A stretch of 64,000 bases of DNA from contig NC_087389.1 of NCBI RefSeq assembly GCF_963675165.1, positions 1,646,001-1,710,000 of the forward strand, given 5' to 3'. Below the pieces are notes generated by a model. The model made no database searches. It was given only the letters and a program-made list of their open reading frames with translations, and had not been told where the DNA came from. Of this stretch, positions 35,901 through 48,028 are shown piece by piece; the stretch's first letter is position 1, and the number at the start of each line of letters is the position of its first letter. Source of the stretch: Halichondria panicea (Eukaryota > Porifera > Demospongiae > Suberitida > Halichondriidae). A program made the position numbers and the translations under genes.

Positions 35901-36688
35901 ATAAAAAAAATAGTCTATAGAATTGTATCTGAAATTAGCTAGTGTAGCATTATGGCCAGAATCACAGTTCCCGGGTTAGAGCATAGTTGCTACAGTCCAG
36001 TTGACTGGATGCGCATACTAAGAGCAGGTGCTTATAGCAGTGTGGGAGGAATCACAGCTCCCGGGTTGGAGCAGTTCATAGTTGCTACACTCAAGTTGAT
36101 TGGATGTACTAAGAGTAGGTGTTTATGGAAACGTGGAGGACGTGGAGATACCTGAAACAACGGTAGCTGCCAAGAAATTGCATCAACAGCTTATTTGCAT
36201 GCTTAGTCAGGCAAAGGGGTGCTCGTAACACTTGAACTTTTCACTGGTCTCCTCCCGAGCACGTACCTGAAGCACAAAAGGCTATTATGTGCACCACAGA
36301 CAGAACGACGTGTTATGGGCTATATACCAGCCTCGTAACCAATTCCCCATGCCCACTTTCGCAAACCTACAATGTTTAAAACAAATCAACGCATTGTGAT
36401 ACTAGCACCAGCACCAGTTAAAATTAACAACGTTGGGGTACTTTAGAACCAGTAAATTGTTATTTCAACTATAAGCCTGTTAAAATAGCATGTTGATATA
36501 ATAATTATTGTCAAACAGGGTTGAAATTAAGGTGATGATATATAATAGACTCCAGTTGTAAACACAGTACAAAGGTAATACCACTTAATAAAGTAACGTA
36601 TATAAATACTTGCAAAGAAAAAACAACAGCTGAATAATATCAACAACTATTCCAAACTCATGGGACATGACATCATTTTATTTGATGT
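35901..36688. other. No gene recognised; short direct repeats
   Basis: AATCACAG(C/T)TCCCGGGTT and the downstream CAGTTGACTGGATG/AAGTTGATTGGATG words repeat at about 35960-36020 and 36050-36110. Otherwise AT-rich spacer. Confidence 0.5.
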
Positions 36689-37204
36689 GTGCGTCAATTT
36701 ATGCATATAGTCCCGATCCCAACCCCAAACATCCGATTTTGTTCAACTGCACGCCCCGGGTCCCTACAACCCTGCCATCGCTCGGAAGATACTGTCGCTC
36801 AAATTCGTGAAAATGGGGGACATCACCTCAGACGACCTCCAGTCGCGGTGCCCGGCACCCTCCTGACTACCTATATCCGACATATTGGTGTGAGCGTAAT
36901 TACCGGAGTGGGAAATGGGCATTCTATGACTGAGCCTTCCGGCGTGACGTTGAGGTATCCTAATCCAGACGAAAAGGTGCAGCTGTTGTTGACGGTTGGA
37001 GAAGACGGACATGCATGTGCGGGAATGCTTGAAGCTCCACATGCATACATAGTTTCTGTGTCTAAGTCCAGACAGGCTTTTTTCCAAACGAGATCATCTG
37101 ACCTGGTCGGCCACTGTTTGATTGCAACACCTCAATACAAGTTCATAAGAAGATCGCTAAATAGAAGGTGTGTCATTCAAGGACCGGATGTGAGAGACAA
37201 ATAA
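36689..37204 (+). other. ORF upstream of the HUH-type ORF, origin unclear
   Basis: 171-codon frame directly before the HUH ORF, with only 12 bases between the stop and the next ATG. The first third is probably read in the wrong frame: another frame between 36735 and 36870 gives YNPAIARKILSLKFVKMGDI, which looks like the N-terminus of gag-like ORFs of some animal retroelements. The C-terminal part (VQLLLTVGEDGHACAGMLEA) is unfamiliar. Likely a degenerate mobile-element ORF. Confidence 0.4.
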
Positions 37205-37216
37205 GTATTTAAGCAG

Positions 37217-37993
37217 ATGGAGTTCTTTCAAAAAAAGCTAATCTTAACCACTGTAAAAGATTCCTTCCTTACCTTACAACCACAGACGTATGCAAAAAAG
37301 ACACTACACCTCTGTCGAGAGCAGTCAAACAGAATGGGAGATACTGTCTTCTGTGTTCTCAATCTGCCAAGAGCAACTGACCCCGAAGACGCTGTTAGGT
37401 ATGCTGATAGTGTTGTCATGCAGCGCATCAGACGTGTCTATGGTAGATGCACTGCGTTTTATACAGTTGAACATGGAAACGAAGGAACCCACCCCCACAT
37501 GAACATACTTTACCAATTTAGACAGGCTGTAGACAAAGACAGAATAATTATTAGCAATACTTGTTCTGTAACAACCCTTACTGATATAGTTGTTAAGTAT
37601 GTGACAAATAATGTTCAAACTGTTATTGATTATATGACAAAAGAGGAAGGTTGTTATCAAGCACATGGTGGTTCTACTAGGCGGTTGCACGATGACGAAG
37701 TGTACAGAATACAGCATGCAATGAATGTAACTGGAAACGAGCAAAGGCGCAAGCGACCCAGAGAGCCTGACGACACAGGTGCTGGCCCTGCACCCAAGAA
37801 ACCCAAAGAGAGTGTCAACAAGTCTGAGGTGCTCTTGGCAGACGTGGACAACAATCGTCTCTACCAGGAAGCATTCACAGGGCGAGCACGGGATATACCC
37901 CGCTGCACTCTTTGTTTCGAGGACGACACATGGCCCAGGCATGCCCTAAAAATCCTACCAATGTCTGGGTTCTACCTCCCCCCACCTCATTAG
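37217..37993 (+). CDS. HUH/Y1-type replication-initiator-like ORF of a mobile element
   Basis: 258 codons. Residues 91-98 (THPHMNIL) give an H-x-H pair (H92, H94) after a beta-strand-like segment, TAFYTVEHG. Residues 136-144 (VIDYMTKEE) give a single tyrosine with lysine three positions later (Y139, K142). This is the motif spacing of HUH endonucleases with one catalytic tyrosine, which nick and join single-stranded DNA. A basic tract (RRKRPREP..APKKPKE) follows at 177-198 and a C-x-x-C at 230-233. The frame then appears broken: a cysteine-rich continuation (QACPKNP, then CIRFNKGLCQQTN) is read in another frame at 37912-38109. Candidate sources are Replitron-like transposons, Helitron relatives or an integrated single-stranded DNA virus. 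I cannot decide which. No helicase domain is visible. Confidence 0.5.
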   Translation: MEFFQKKLILTTVKDSFLTLQPQTYAKKTLHLCREQSNRMGDTVFCVLNLPRATDPEDAVRYADSVVMQRIRRVYGRCTAFYTVEHGNEGTHPHMNILYQFRQAVDKDRIIISNTCSVTTLTDIVVKYVTNNVQTVIDYMTKEEGCYQAHGGSTRRLHDDEVYRIQHAMNVTGNEQRRKRPREPDDTGAGPAPKKPKESVNKSEVLLADVDNNRLYQEAFTGRARDIPRCTLCFEDDTWPRHALKILPMSGFYLPPPH

Positions 37994-38309
37994 TCAGGAG
38001 CATCCTCCCAACCACATGGAGCGCGAATGCCCCTCCACCTCGAAGCAACCGTGGCCCCTCTCAGGAACTGTGCATACGGTTTAATAAAGGGCTGTGCCAA
38101 CAGACAAATTGAGGTACATACACACACGCATGCCGGGAATGGAGGAAGAAGCTCCTAGGTTGGTCCCACGCTGTGTTCCTGGATGGGAGTGTCTTTCACT
38201 TGAGCATCTGCAAAAAAACTCCAATGCCAGGGGAGCCTATACTGCCCCCGGGCTCGGCCCGACACTGCAGATCCCCAGTCCAGCCCCGGTATTAACTGAC
38301 TCAACCCCC

Positions 38310-38935
38310 GTTCTGGGGCAGAACTGAACTAGCCAATTTTATTCTGTCATGGCCCATTATTTTATCACTTCTTGTGTTATCATCATTCTGCATTTTGATT
38401 TCTTACAATTTATACTTAGGCCAGTGAAGTAAACCCTGCACTCAAGGTTAGGCTTAATCAAATAAGACAAAAAGTACGCGAGAGGAAAGAAAGTATAATG
38501 CACAAAAGTATTCGAACCGAACCATTTCTCAAGGAGAAAAGTCATGGGGAAAGCGATCAAAAATCGCGGATCACGTCTATACACATTGGTTTGTTTAATG
38601 AATAGGTTCTGTATTTATAATCAAGTTATATAATTCCACCCCAGGGCAACATAAAACACGCTCTATATTATTGCACGCATTCCTCCCACCGCAGGCGCCC
38701 GTTCTGGGGCAGAACTGAACTAGCCAATTTTATTCTGTCATGGTCCATTATTTTCATTCTGCATTTTGATTTCTTATATACTTAGGCCAGTGAAGTGAAC
38801 CCTGCACGGTTCTCCATTCACTGGAAGATATGAATTATGATCAGCAAGTAATAATTCCACCTCAGGGTGTGACTGCCCCATGCAGGGCAACATAAAACAC
38901 GCTCTATGTTATTGCACTCCCCTAGCTAATCGTTT
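38310..38935 (+). repeat. Direct duplication (about 375-bp period) after the HUH ORF
   Basis: TTCTGGGGCAGAACTGAACT begins near 38311 and again near 38701. The shared parts run through GGCCAGTGAAGTAAACCCTG (near 38419) and GGGCAACATAAAACACGCTC (38644 and 38885). The second copy has internal deletions. Possibly the 3' part of the same mobile element. Confidence 0.75.
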
Positions 38936-39936
38936 ATGCAGTGGCAGGCATCCCTCACTCGCCACCCGGGCCGGGCCTTTGTCACACTCCAGCTCTGAGG
39001 AAACGAGCGAGGAGGCAAATATACCGGCGACGAAAACACCGATGAAGAGATCTACATATCGACTCTAATCTCAAATATGAAACAAATCACAGCAACATGC
39101 CCTCAATGCATTTCTGTTGTTTCTCATTCTATTATCATTTCTATTATCATTTCTATGTATTTTAATTAATTGCTTAGCCCCCCCCCCCGATTACAATTAA
39201 TTAAACTGGAGGCAGGCAAATTGATTTTTCGAAGAATTGCAAAAGGAGTCAGTGTGACACCCAAACAAATGCTAGTAGTTTGACCAATATTATAAGTTGG
39301 ATCAAGAAGCTATAACCACCAAGTCGGGCGCTTGTCAACAGAAATATTAAAGAATACGGCTCGTAGATTGTAGAGTAAACATCAATTTGTGGCATATAAC
39401 TATAGTTACTGACACATTCCAGAGCCTCCGAAACAGTGAGTCACAGCTACTATCGAGAGCATTGGCAAAGAATGGAACAACAATCTCCTGCATGACAAAT
39501 GCTATCATGAAGGTTTGAAGGAATAACTTAATGAAGGAAGAGAAAAGCTGGGAAGATATATAGTGGAAGATATAGTGGAAGCTTTGTCCAGTCCTATTGT
39601 GGGTCACGTTCCTCGTGTAGTATTTAAATGACCAACCTCTTGTTTTAAGGGTATGTCTGCGCAGGAAAAATTGTATGTACAGTTGTAATAATAGAAATTC
39701 AGCAATTGTGTACTCCACTATAATTATGCATGTAATTATGTCTAAAGGAGAGTTGTGAAGACAGCATGCAAGCCGAGCCTGCCTGCATGCGACCATGTAG
39801 ATTATGCTGTGACTATGGCAACGATTGTCAATGTTGTACAGTCTTTACAGAGATCACATCAAAATTTGAAAAAGTATAAATTATTAGGGTTATATGGTTA
39901 AGATATTAAACAGACAGAGAAACAACATACGATTTA
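38936..39936. other. No gene recognised
   Basis: A short frame at 38940-39000 (QWQASLTRHPGRAFVTLQL) ends in a stop and may belong to the mobile element to its left. The 149-codon minus-strand frame at 39347-39796 has no family signature and is AT-rich. Confidence 0.45.
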
Positions 39937-40536
39937 ATGCATGCATTGATCCATCTCCCTGATTCATTGTACACATACTTGGTATGTAGTTGCTTAAGCA
40001 TCCAAGAACCTGTGGCAATCAAAAAGAAAGCACCTAACCATGCGCGCGATAGCATACCAGTGTTGGGCTATACGTATACTCCAAATTCCATCACCGGACC
40101 GGGTCCACTGCTGGGAGATCGAAGAAAAAGCTGTATACACTATACATTGTGCAGATGGGCTAAAATTAGTTATAATTGTGGCGTAATCTTTTTTCTGTGG
40201 CCGACTGTATATGTACCAGATCCAACCTGCTCCTTGGCAGAACTGCCCCCTCACACAATGGTAGCTCAACCCCCTTTCCCGTTATGGAGCAGCAAAGAAA
40301 CAGCGCCATTTATAAATCCTATAGAGCATATCACTCCATGTATAAATCCTATAGAGCATATCACTCCAATAATCTCTGTTTATACAACCAGATTCACAGA
40401 GATATTGATGGAGATCAAAGATGAAAGTCAACGTCTTCCATCAATTGTGACACGGGTGCTAGATTATAGTGTGCATTGCAATTATTTAAGCTGTACATGT
40501 ATGCAACATAGTACTATTGACCTCGTATACGACTAG
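39937..40536 (+). other. 199-codon open frame, unrecognised
   Basis: Longest open frame in this part. It contains a 28-bp tandem duplication near 40313-40368 that encodes INPIEHITP twice. No domain, signal peptide or splice pattern that I can support. It may be a chance frame. Confidence 0.25.
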
Positions 40537-41290
40537 CTATAATTATTGTTCGACAACGAAGCTTTTGGAACAAAACCTTTCACGAAGGCAAAATAGTCAA
40601 CGCGAAAATTAAACTAGGAGAAACTCCCATGCACCGGTATTTATACGACTGTTGATGGGCGTAGTTTCGGAATTTACTACCGCGAACATTAAATTTTATT
40701 TTGAGGGCTCTACAGCCATTGTCTCTCGGACTTAATCAATAAAATGTCCATACTTCAGACGGTGCAAGCACGCCCAACCTCCTCTAATGTTACATACTGA
40801 GAACTGTCTCGGTAAGTATACTATTATATTACTTACGTACACATCCTGCATGTATACGCCTTATAGTAGGGGCCATATAAAAGTTTCTGTTCTGTGGGCG
40901 TCGTACGACAGCTATTTATAGGCAGAAACAAAGCCAATCGTTTCTTGTGCACGTACACAGAAGCCACAGAAGCCAAAACGTTGGCTTATAATTATGCATA
41001 AAAAATTATGAAAACGGCTGCTAAAATGTTATGGTATGTTTTCAAGAATGCAGCCCTGAGGAAAGTTGCTACTGTCAGTCTTGCAGACAGCTATCTCTTG
41101 CATGAAAGACAAGTTGGAATTTTGTTTCAGCTGTCAATGCCACAAAAAGTTTATTTTCGATAAAATAATGTTGCCTGAATAGCAGTATACACAGTATACA
41201 GGCAATATATACAAGCTCGAGTGCACAGTATTTAAGAAGTTAAATGACATTGAAACTGGGGAACATGTGGATACTTGATAATGACACTGC
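40537..41290. other. No gene recognised
   Basis: AT-rich spacer leading to the satellite array. Nothing supportable. Confidence 0.5.
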
Positions 41291-43075
41291 CTGCATGAGG
41301 CCAGTTGTAACATTGTACACAGCTAAATGTGTACTATAGGTGTACAACACTACATACATGTATAGCTATACTGTGTACCGCATGGATATTGACACTGTCC
41401 AGTGGACAGAGGTGAGTATTCAACCTGGATATTGACACTGGCAAGTGGACAGAGGTGAGTATTTAACCGGCATGAGGCCAGTTGTAACATTGTACACAGC
41501 TAAATGTGTACTAGGTGTATAACACTACATACATGCATAGCTACTGCGTACCGCATGGATACTGACACTGGCAAGTGGACAGAGGTGAGTATTCAACCTG
41601 CAAGAGGCCAGTTGTAACATTGTACACAGCTAAATGTGTACTATAGGTGTGCAACACTACATACATGTATAGCTATACTGCGTACCGCATGGATACTGAC
41701 ACTGGCAAGTGGACAGAGGTGAGTATTCAACCTGGATATTGACACTGTCCAGTGGACAGAGGTGAGTATTCAACCTGCATGAGGCCAGTTGTAACATTGT
41801 ACACAGCTAAATGTACAGCACTACATACATGTATAGCTATACTGCGTACCGCATGGATATTGACACTGTCCAGTGGACAGAGGTGAGTATTCAACCGGCA
41901 TGAGGCCAGTTGTAACATTGTACACAGCTAAATGTGTACTAGGTGTACAACGCTACACACATGTATAGCTGCGTACCGCATGGATATTGACACTGTCAAG
42001 TGGACAGAGGTGAGTATTCAACCTGCATGAGGCCAGTTGTAACATTGTACACAGCTAAATGTGTACACTAGGTGTACAACACTACATACATGTATAGCTA
42101 TACTGCGTACCGCATGGATATTGACACTGTCCAGTGGACAGAGGTGAGTATTCAACCTGCATGAGGCCAGTTGTAACATTGTACACAGCTAAATGTGTAC
42201 TATAGGTGTACAACACTACATACATGTATAGCTATACTGCGTACCGCATGGATATTGACACTGTCCAGTGGACAGAGGTGGGTATTCAAAATGCATGAGG
42301 CCAGTTGTAACATTGTACACAGCTAAATGTGTACTAGGTGTACAACACTACATACATACATGCATAGCTACTGCGTACTGCATGGATATTGACACTGTCA
42401 AGTGGACAGAGGTGAGTATTCAACTTGCATGAGGCCAGCTGTAACATTGTACACAGCTAAATGTGTACTAGAGGTGTACAACACTACATACATACATGCA
42501 TAGCTACTGTGTACCGCATGGATACTGACACTGGCAAGTGGACAGAGGTGAGTATTCAACCTGCAAGAGGCCAGTTGTAACATTGTACACAGCTAAATGT
42601 GTATACTAGGTGTACAACACTACATACATGTATAGCTACTGCGTACCGCATGGATATTGACACTGTCAAGTGGACAGAGGTGAGTATTCAATCTAGATAT
42701 TGACACTGTCCAGTGGACAGAGGTGAGTATTCAACCTGGATATTGACACTGTCCAGTGGACAGAGGTGAGTATTCAACCTGGATATTGACACTGTCCAGT
42801 GGACAGAGGTGAGTATTCAACCTGGATATTGACACTGTCCAGTGGACAGAGGTGAGTATTCAACCTACATGAGGCCAGTTGTAACATTGTACACAGCTAA
42901 ATGTGTACTAGGTGTACAGCACTACATACATGTATAGCTACTGCGTACCGCATGGATATTGACACTGTCAAGTGGACAGAGGTGAGTATTCAACCTGCAC
43001 GAGGCCAGTTGTAACATTGTACACAGCTAAATGTGTACACTAGGTGTATAACGTATAGCTACTGTGTACCGCATG
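41291..43075. repeat. Composite satellite array, about 130-175-bp units with a 43-bp subunit
   Basis: Two modules alternate. Module 1 (GAGGCCAGTTGTAACATTGT) occurs about 12 times, at 41297, 41474, 41604, 41781, 41902, 42029, 42162, 42297, 42431, 42567, 42871 and 43001. Module 2 (GGACAGAGGTGAGTATTCAA) occurs about 17 times. Module 2 alone is tandemly expanded at about 42690-42860 with a 43-44-bp period. Units are highly similar, which implies recent homogenisation. Confidence 0.93.
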
Positions 43076-43627
43076 TATTATCATTGCTTGCATGCATATG
43101 TATTTTTGTCTCTTAGCAACACTAAAAGCATATTCGTGTACTCCGAGAGTTGGTCATGCTTGCAAAGCCAGAAGACCTACGTTTGATGAACAAACATTAC
43201 TTGGAACTTCAACTGTTTCTAGAAACGGTGGATTCAACTGTGCGGACAGAAGTTATACAGTATTCATTTCTAAAGAGCGTCTTTATGGTGCTGAAAAAGC
43301 ATTAAATCATCCCATTCAGCCTAAAAATAGTGCTGTTCAGAGCCGATTATTTCGAATGGGATGAAAACACGGAAGACTTTTATTACAGGCTTGTTACTTT
43401 GACAACGTTATATAAACCATTACCTTATTGTTACTATTATAAACGGCTACTAATTTTAGCGAATTTGTAATTAACGCTAAATTAAGTACGTGCTAATAAT
43501 AAAATGTAATTAAAAATCCCATCTTTAAGGTACTTTTGAGAGTATGCTAAGCAAGCTAGTCCTTTTTTCATCTGTATCTGACTCCAAACTTTCCATTCAA
43601 CCTTAAAACTCTATCTTTTGACAAATA
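43076..43627 (+). other. Short unrecognised ORF
   Basis: A 90-codon frame at 43092-43364 (HACKARRPTFDEQTLLGTST) shows no family signature and overlaps the end of the satellite array. The rest is AT-rich. Confidence 0.3.
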
Positions 43628-43848
43628 CCGTATAGCGTGAAATTTTTGAGGCACATATATATTTCGTGGATTGGCCTCTAAAAGCATCGTTGCACAATGT
43701 TCGCGGAATGCATGACCTTACCGGAAGCCACGCCTTTAAATCTTTGCACGTTATAGCAAATAATTCTAGAACTAATTAAAGAACGTGGACTTAATTTTTG
43801 TGTAGGATTGCTAACACACGAAATCCGCGAACATTTCGCGCTATACAG
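43628..43848. mobile_element. CCGTATAGCG-type MITE with TA duplication, 221 bp
   Basis: Ends CCGTATAGCGTGAAATTTTT and the complement (TTTCGCGCTATACAG), flanked by TA. The interior (GGCATGGCTTCCGGTAAG-related, GCACAATGTT) matches, in inverted orientation, the element at 57318-57555. Confidence 0.85.
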
Positions 43849-43850
43849 TA

Positions 43851-44890
43851 ATTGTGGTAATGAATTTGCTACAAATCCGCCAAAATTAGTACCCTAAAAA
43901 CACTACCTGTTTATAATAGTAACATTAAGCCGCCTATACATTCTAGCTTGGCACAGCCCATGCAACACTCACTCACTCACTCACTACACTGACTGTCCTC
44001 CTCCCACTGGTGAGCTGTATACGTTGACCTCTTCCTTAGCAACTGTACAGGAAAATACAGGGAATACTGAAAGCACATTGGTTGCACTAATGCACCTATC
44101 AACATGTTGCATCACTACCCCTCCCCCAGAATTTGATTGATTTGAGCGGGGCGATTTGACCTTGCCTAAGTAAAGACAACTTGTTTTGAGGTGTACAACT
44201 GTTTGAGGCTCAAAAACGTGTGTTGATTCGGAATTGAAGATAGAGTCCTCAACTATGGAGAATTTTACCTGGGGTATGGTCAAATCCCCTATGTTAGCCT
44301 TCCATGTAGTGGAGATCACAGGTATAACAATGTGCAGTGGGGTTTGCAGAACAGTTGTTAATTCAGGGGGGGGGCTGGGGTGAACCCCCCCCCCCCCCCC
44401 CCTAAAAATGCTCATCTTCCCCCCCCCTCAAATATTTGTAGAATAATGACATCATCACGATGTGCAATATATTGCACATCGTATATGTACATATATGTAA
44501 GTAGATCTACTGTGAAGCACTATATAGCATGTAATAGGGGGTGTGGTCAACAAATGTGGGAGTGGTCAAACATTTTGCGGCGTGCGTAAATTTCCCTCCC
44601 AAACTTTTAATCCTAGATGAAACCCTGTTCACACATCATGAATCATGGCCAGTTCATGGAATGTCCTCTACTGCCCATCACCTTTAATAACCCTCTGAAT
44701 ATGGTGTAGGCATGTTAGCAGGAACAGCACTGAAGAGAGCAGTTCAAATTCAAATTTACGATTAAATTTGAACTATAAAAGGTACACCATAAAATTATTC
44801 AGTAGATTAATTAAAGGTGGTACAGCTCAACAGTTCATGAAAGAAATTCTTTAAAGCGGCTGTCATGATTCACGAGTCTATATACATGTA
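43851..44890. other. No gene recognised; palindrome at 44458-44481
   Basis: Contains a CTCA run (43968-43986), C homopolymers near 44384-44402, and a perfect 24-bp palindrome CGATGTGCAATA..TATTGCACATCG. The 143-codon minus-strand frame at 43984-44415 depends on the C-runs and is not convincing. Confidence 0.5.
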
Positions 44891-45097
44891 CCGTATAGAG
44901 GGTAATTTTCGTGGGGCAAAATATTCGTGGTTTTCGTGGTTGAAGGTCTGACCACCAACATTTTACCCACGAATGAAGTGACCTTGCCTACCTTTACCTG
45001 CAGTGCAAGCTCCAACCACACAAATATTACTCATAAAATGTCTCAATATTGCTGAACCACGAATATTTTGTCCCCAGAAAATTACCCGCTAAACGAT
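44891..45097. mobile_element. CCGTATAGAGGG-type MITE, about 207 bp
   Basis: The left end CCGTATAGAGGGTAATTTTC and inner GGGCAAAATATTCGTGGTT pair with AACCACGAATATTTTGTCCC and GAAAATTACCCGCTAAACG at the right. The left flank is TA; the right end is mutated. Related by its first eight bases to the elements at 43628, 57318 and 57996. Confidence 0.7.
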
Positions 45098-48019
45098 TGT
45101 GTGAACGGACCACAAAACCACATCGAGAGTCACCGCCTACTGCAGCCTTGATACCAGGCCGCACTGAAGATGGGCCTGGTATCTGGTATCGACTGTTTGC
45201 GTATGCGCCATGCACACAATCTCCAGAAACTGGGGACTCTGGATAACATCGTATATGCTCAGTAAAACAATGATGTCACAACGAGCGCAAGTAGATTGAA
45301 GGAAGTAGATAAAAGTTCGATTGTGAGCCATCTGATAGCATTCACCACTGTACATAAGTCTTGCAACAATAATAAGGGCTATGCTAAACCATTGAAGTTG
45401 AGGGATTGTAACAGAGTGGTGCACGTGATGCTTTCATTGAATCTATACAATAGAGCCTCGAAAGCTATCCGCGTTATGCCCTATGAATAAGGCTATTTTG
45501 TTGGGTATAACTCCCTCAGTGTTTCATCAAGACATCAGCAATAATATATTTATAACACACCTAGTTTGTGAGCCACGTGCAGTACTTGCTAATGACTGAC
45601 CACACCCAAGTAAAAAGCCAGTACAGTTATTTGTTCCCAAGACTGTTTCAGGGTTTTAGTGGTACATACATGCACTGTGCACTAGGATGTACTGTGGACT
45701 AGGATCACAGTAAAGAAGCCTTGAGTCTTAGAGAAGTAGGCTCCTGGATATTTTCGTGCAACCAGCCCTGAATGTTTAGAGGTAATGGAACGTACTTCTA
45801 TACACACATTATGATGAACATTTTGAATCCAGAATCACAGGGAAACTCGGAGTGGGTAATGATAAACCACGATTGTTGTTAAAAACGATCGATGCCAAAA
45901 GTTCTAAGTCTAAAATTAATGGCTGCATCCGCAAAGCCTTGCAGCTCTCTTCTGTAGCAGCTACCATGGGAATAGCAGTAGCTAAGCGTTCTAGTGCAGA
46001 GTTAATTGAACGTGAACAAGTTTTGCTACGCACTGAAAAGGCTGTAATGGAATTCCAAGTAAGCAAAACTAGGCATAACTCAAGAACGAAGCAAATCCAA
46101 GAAAATAGACTAGAAGCCTCTTACTTGAACTTCATTGATCCTTGAGCAGCTGTAGCAGTCTACAGACACGCACACAGACACAGACACAGAGACAAACAGA
46201 CACACACACACACACAACGTATACCTCGCTTGCGCATGCGCACCAGGCATAATCCAATCCCTCCACCTCTTTAACCTATGGCTGATATAGTAAACTAGTC
46301 TCATGAATCGTCTCATGAATCAGCTGCCTTGGGAAAGTCCGTCTGAGCACTTTAGTCCAGAGGTCATTGCACAATGGAAGTTTCATTGTCATTACGTGAG
46401 TGTCAAAACCAAAAGAGTTCTAACGCTTGACTTAGCAGCTATGAATTTTTGTTTGGCTTGCTCCAAGAACGTTGCTAAAAGATCAAGAAAAGGCTGCACA
46501 GCAACTAGTGCAGTCAACTCAACTTACTATAGCTCCTTGACTGGCTAACAGTAGCCATAATTAGGCTGACTAGCGCTAGCTATAAATGTGTCCTGCTGCA
46601 TACGCTTCTTGTCATTTTTTATTTCCTTTAGTTTTGCCAATCCTTGATCTGATTGGTCAGGTCGGAATTCCAACCTAGCCAAAAAAGTTTGTAGCTCAGC
46701 CCACTTTCCTAGGGTGGCTGATTCAATCCTCTAACTCTTTATAGTAAACAGGGCAGGGCCTATTAACACAAGTGAGTAGAGCAAAGCTCTAATGAAATGT
46801 GTTGTACATGCTGTGGGAATTCTTAGAGTAACCTCAAGAACAAACAATGTACCTAGTGTATTGCACAAGAACAGTAGGATGGGAAAGATGGAGATTGTAA
46901 ACAAAGTCGAAGTGGAGCACTGACCATCTCATTCGTAGTTCTACGCAGAAGCCTCGAAAACTATCTGCTTTTTCGCTTATTTTTTGCCCAGTAACTCGCT
47001 CAAAATAAGAAATTTGTACATATTTCCTTTAGCAATTTATATAACACGCCTATTCTGTGAGCCCCCTATTCTGTGTGTATACTTGCTCAGGGGGGGCAAC
47101 ATCACGCCAGCACAAATATTGTTTTAAGCCAGGCAATCTTTTTACTTAAATTAAGTTATTCAGATAAGTCTCCCAGTACTATATAGAACTATTTAAAGTA
47201 CCTTACCCCAACTGGCCTGCTTGTTTTGTGATGCTGCAAGCTGATGAGAGTCATCGACAGTAGAATCTCTCTTAGCTACAGGCCCTTAGTCTGTGTGAAT
47301 AGCAATCCTATTGGAACTGCTTTACAATCTCAGCTGTGGTACAGAGACCCCATTTTAACGCAAAATGTGCTTTATTTAGAATAATGGGTTTGGAATGAGG
47401 CTATTAAGTCAATCTTGTTACGTAACGGTGTTCACCCTGTCTGACCCCCCCCCCCCGGTACTTGCTAATGCACGAGTGACCACACCCAGTGAAGGAAACA
47501 TTCGAGTAAAGTTATAAGCTTCAAACTGCTATATTAGGATCTTTTATTGCTATAACGTGTAAACAGGCTAGTTATAACTTGTACAAGATCTTTAAATAGA
47601 AGTGAGCTACATCAACAAGCACATTTGCTAGTGGTTTATTTTGCACAGTGTAGAAATAGGCATCAGCTTGGCTTGCATAAGACAGCCTCGATTGAATCGG
47701 GGGGTTGTAAGGCGGATGTGTTCATTCGATGGTACTTCTGTTTCCAGTCCAGGGTGTCATACAGGACTTTAGTAGAGGGGGGAAATAAGAGAAGTAACTA
47801 GCTAAAAAAAGGTCAACTGTTATTTCAATACCCTGTTAGCGTGTAAAATTGCCAGCTATGGACACTCACTCAGTCATACAACTAGTACCTGAATGCAAAA
47901 TTTAGGGGGGGGGGGTTGGAGCTAGAAAGGGGATATTCCCCTTTCCCTTCCCCCTGTGTGACATCCTGCAGCCCCTCCCTTTTCCTTATCTATGGTACTA
48001 CCAAGTTCCCATACACCAC
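45098..48019. other. Intergenic, no supportable gene
   Basis: Scattered repeats: a hairpin GATACCAGGCCG..GGGCCTGGTATC at 45149-45182, the 46050-46110 copy of the 8202 repeat, and a CA/GA-rich microsatellite at 46165-46217. The 97-codon plus-strand frame at 45852-46145 (KTIDAKSSKSKINGCIRKAL) ends inside the shared repeat and matches no family I know. A frame at 46303-46548 is also unfamiliar. Confidence 0.45.
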
Positions 48020-48028
48020 ACTGTTGCC

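Noticed and set aside
37325-37942. 205-codon minus-strand ORF
   Set aside because: Complete shadow of the HUH-type plus-strand ORF, which has motif support.
39347-39796. 149-codon minus-strand ORF
   Set aside because: AT-rich composition and no recognisable domain or codon pattern.
32102-43075. Regular repeats that could suggest CRISPR arrays
   Set aside because: In the arrays at 32.1, 34.6 and 41.3 kb the whole unit is repeated with no unique spacers; the context is eukaryotic.
43984-44415. 143-codon minus-strand ORF
   Set aside because: Frame depends on C homopolymers, no domain, no splice signals; probably chance.
45852-46145. 97-codon plus-strand ORF as a gene
   Set aside because: The end runs into a dispersed repeat shared with 8202-8345, the opposite strand is also open, and no family is recognisable.
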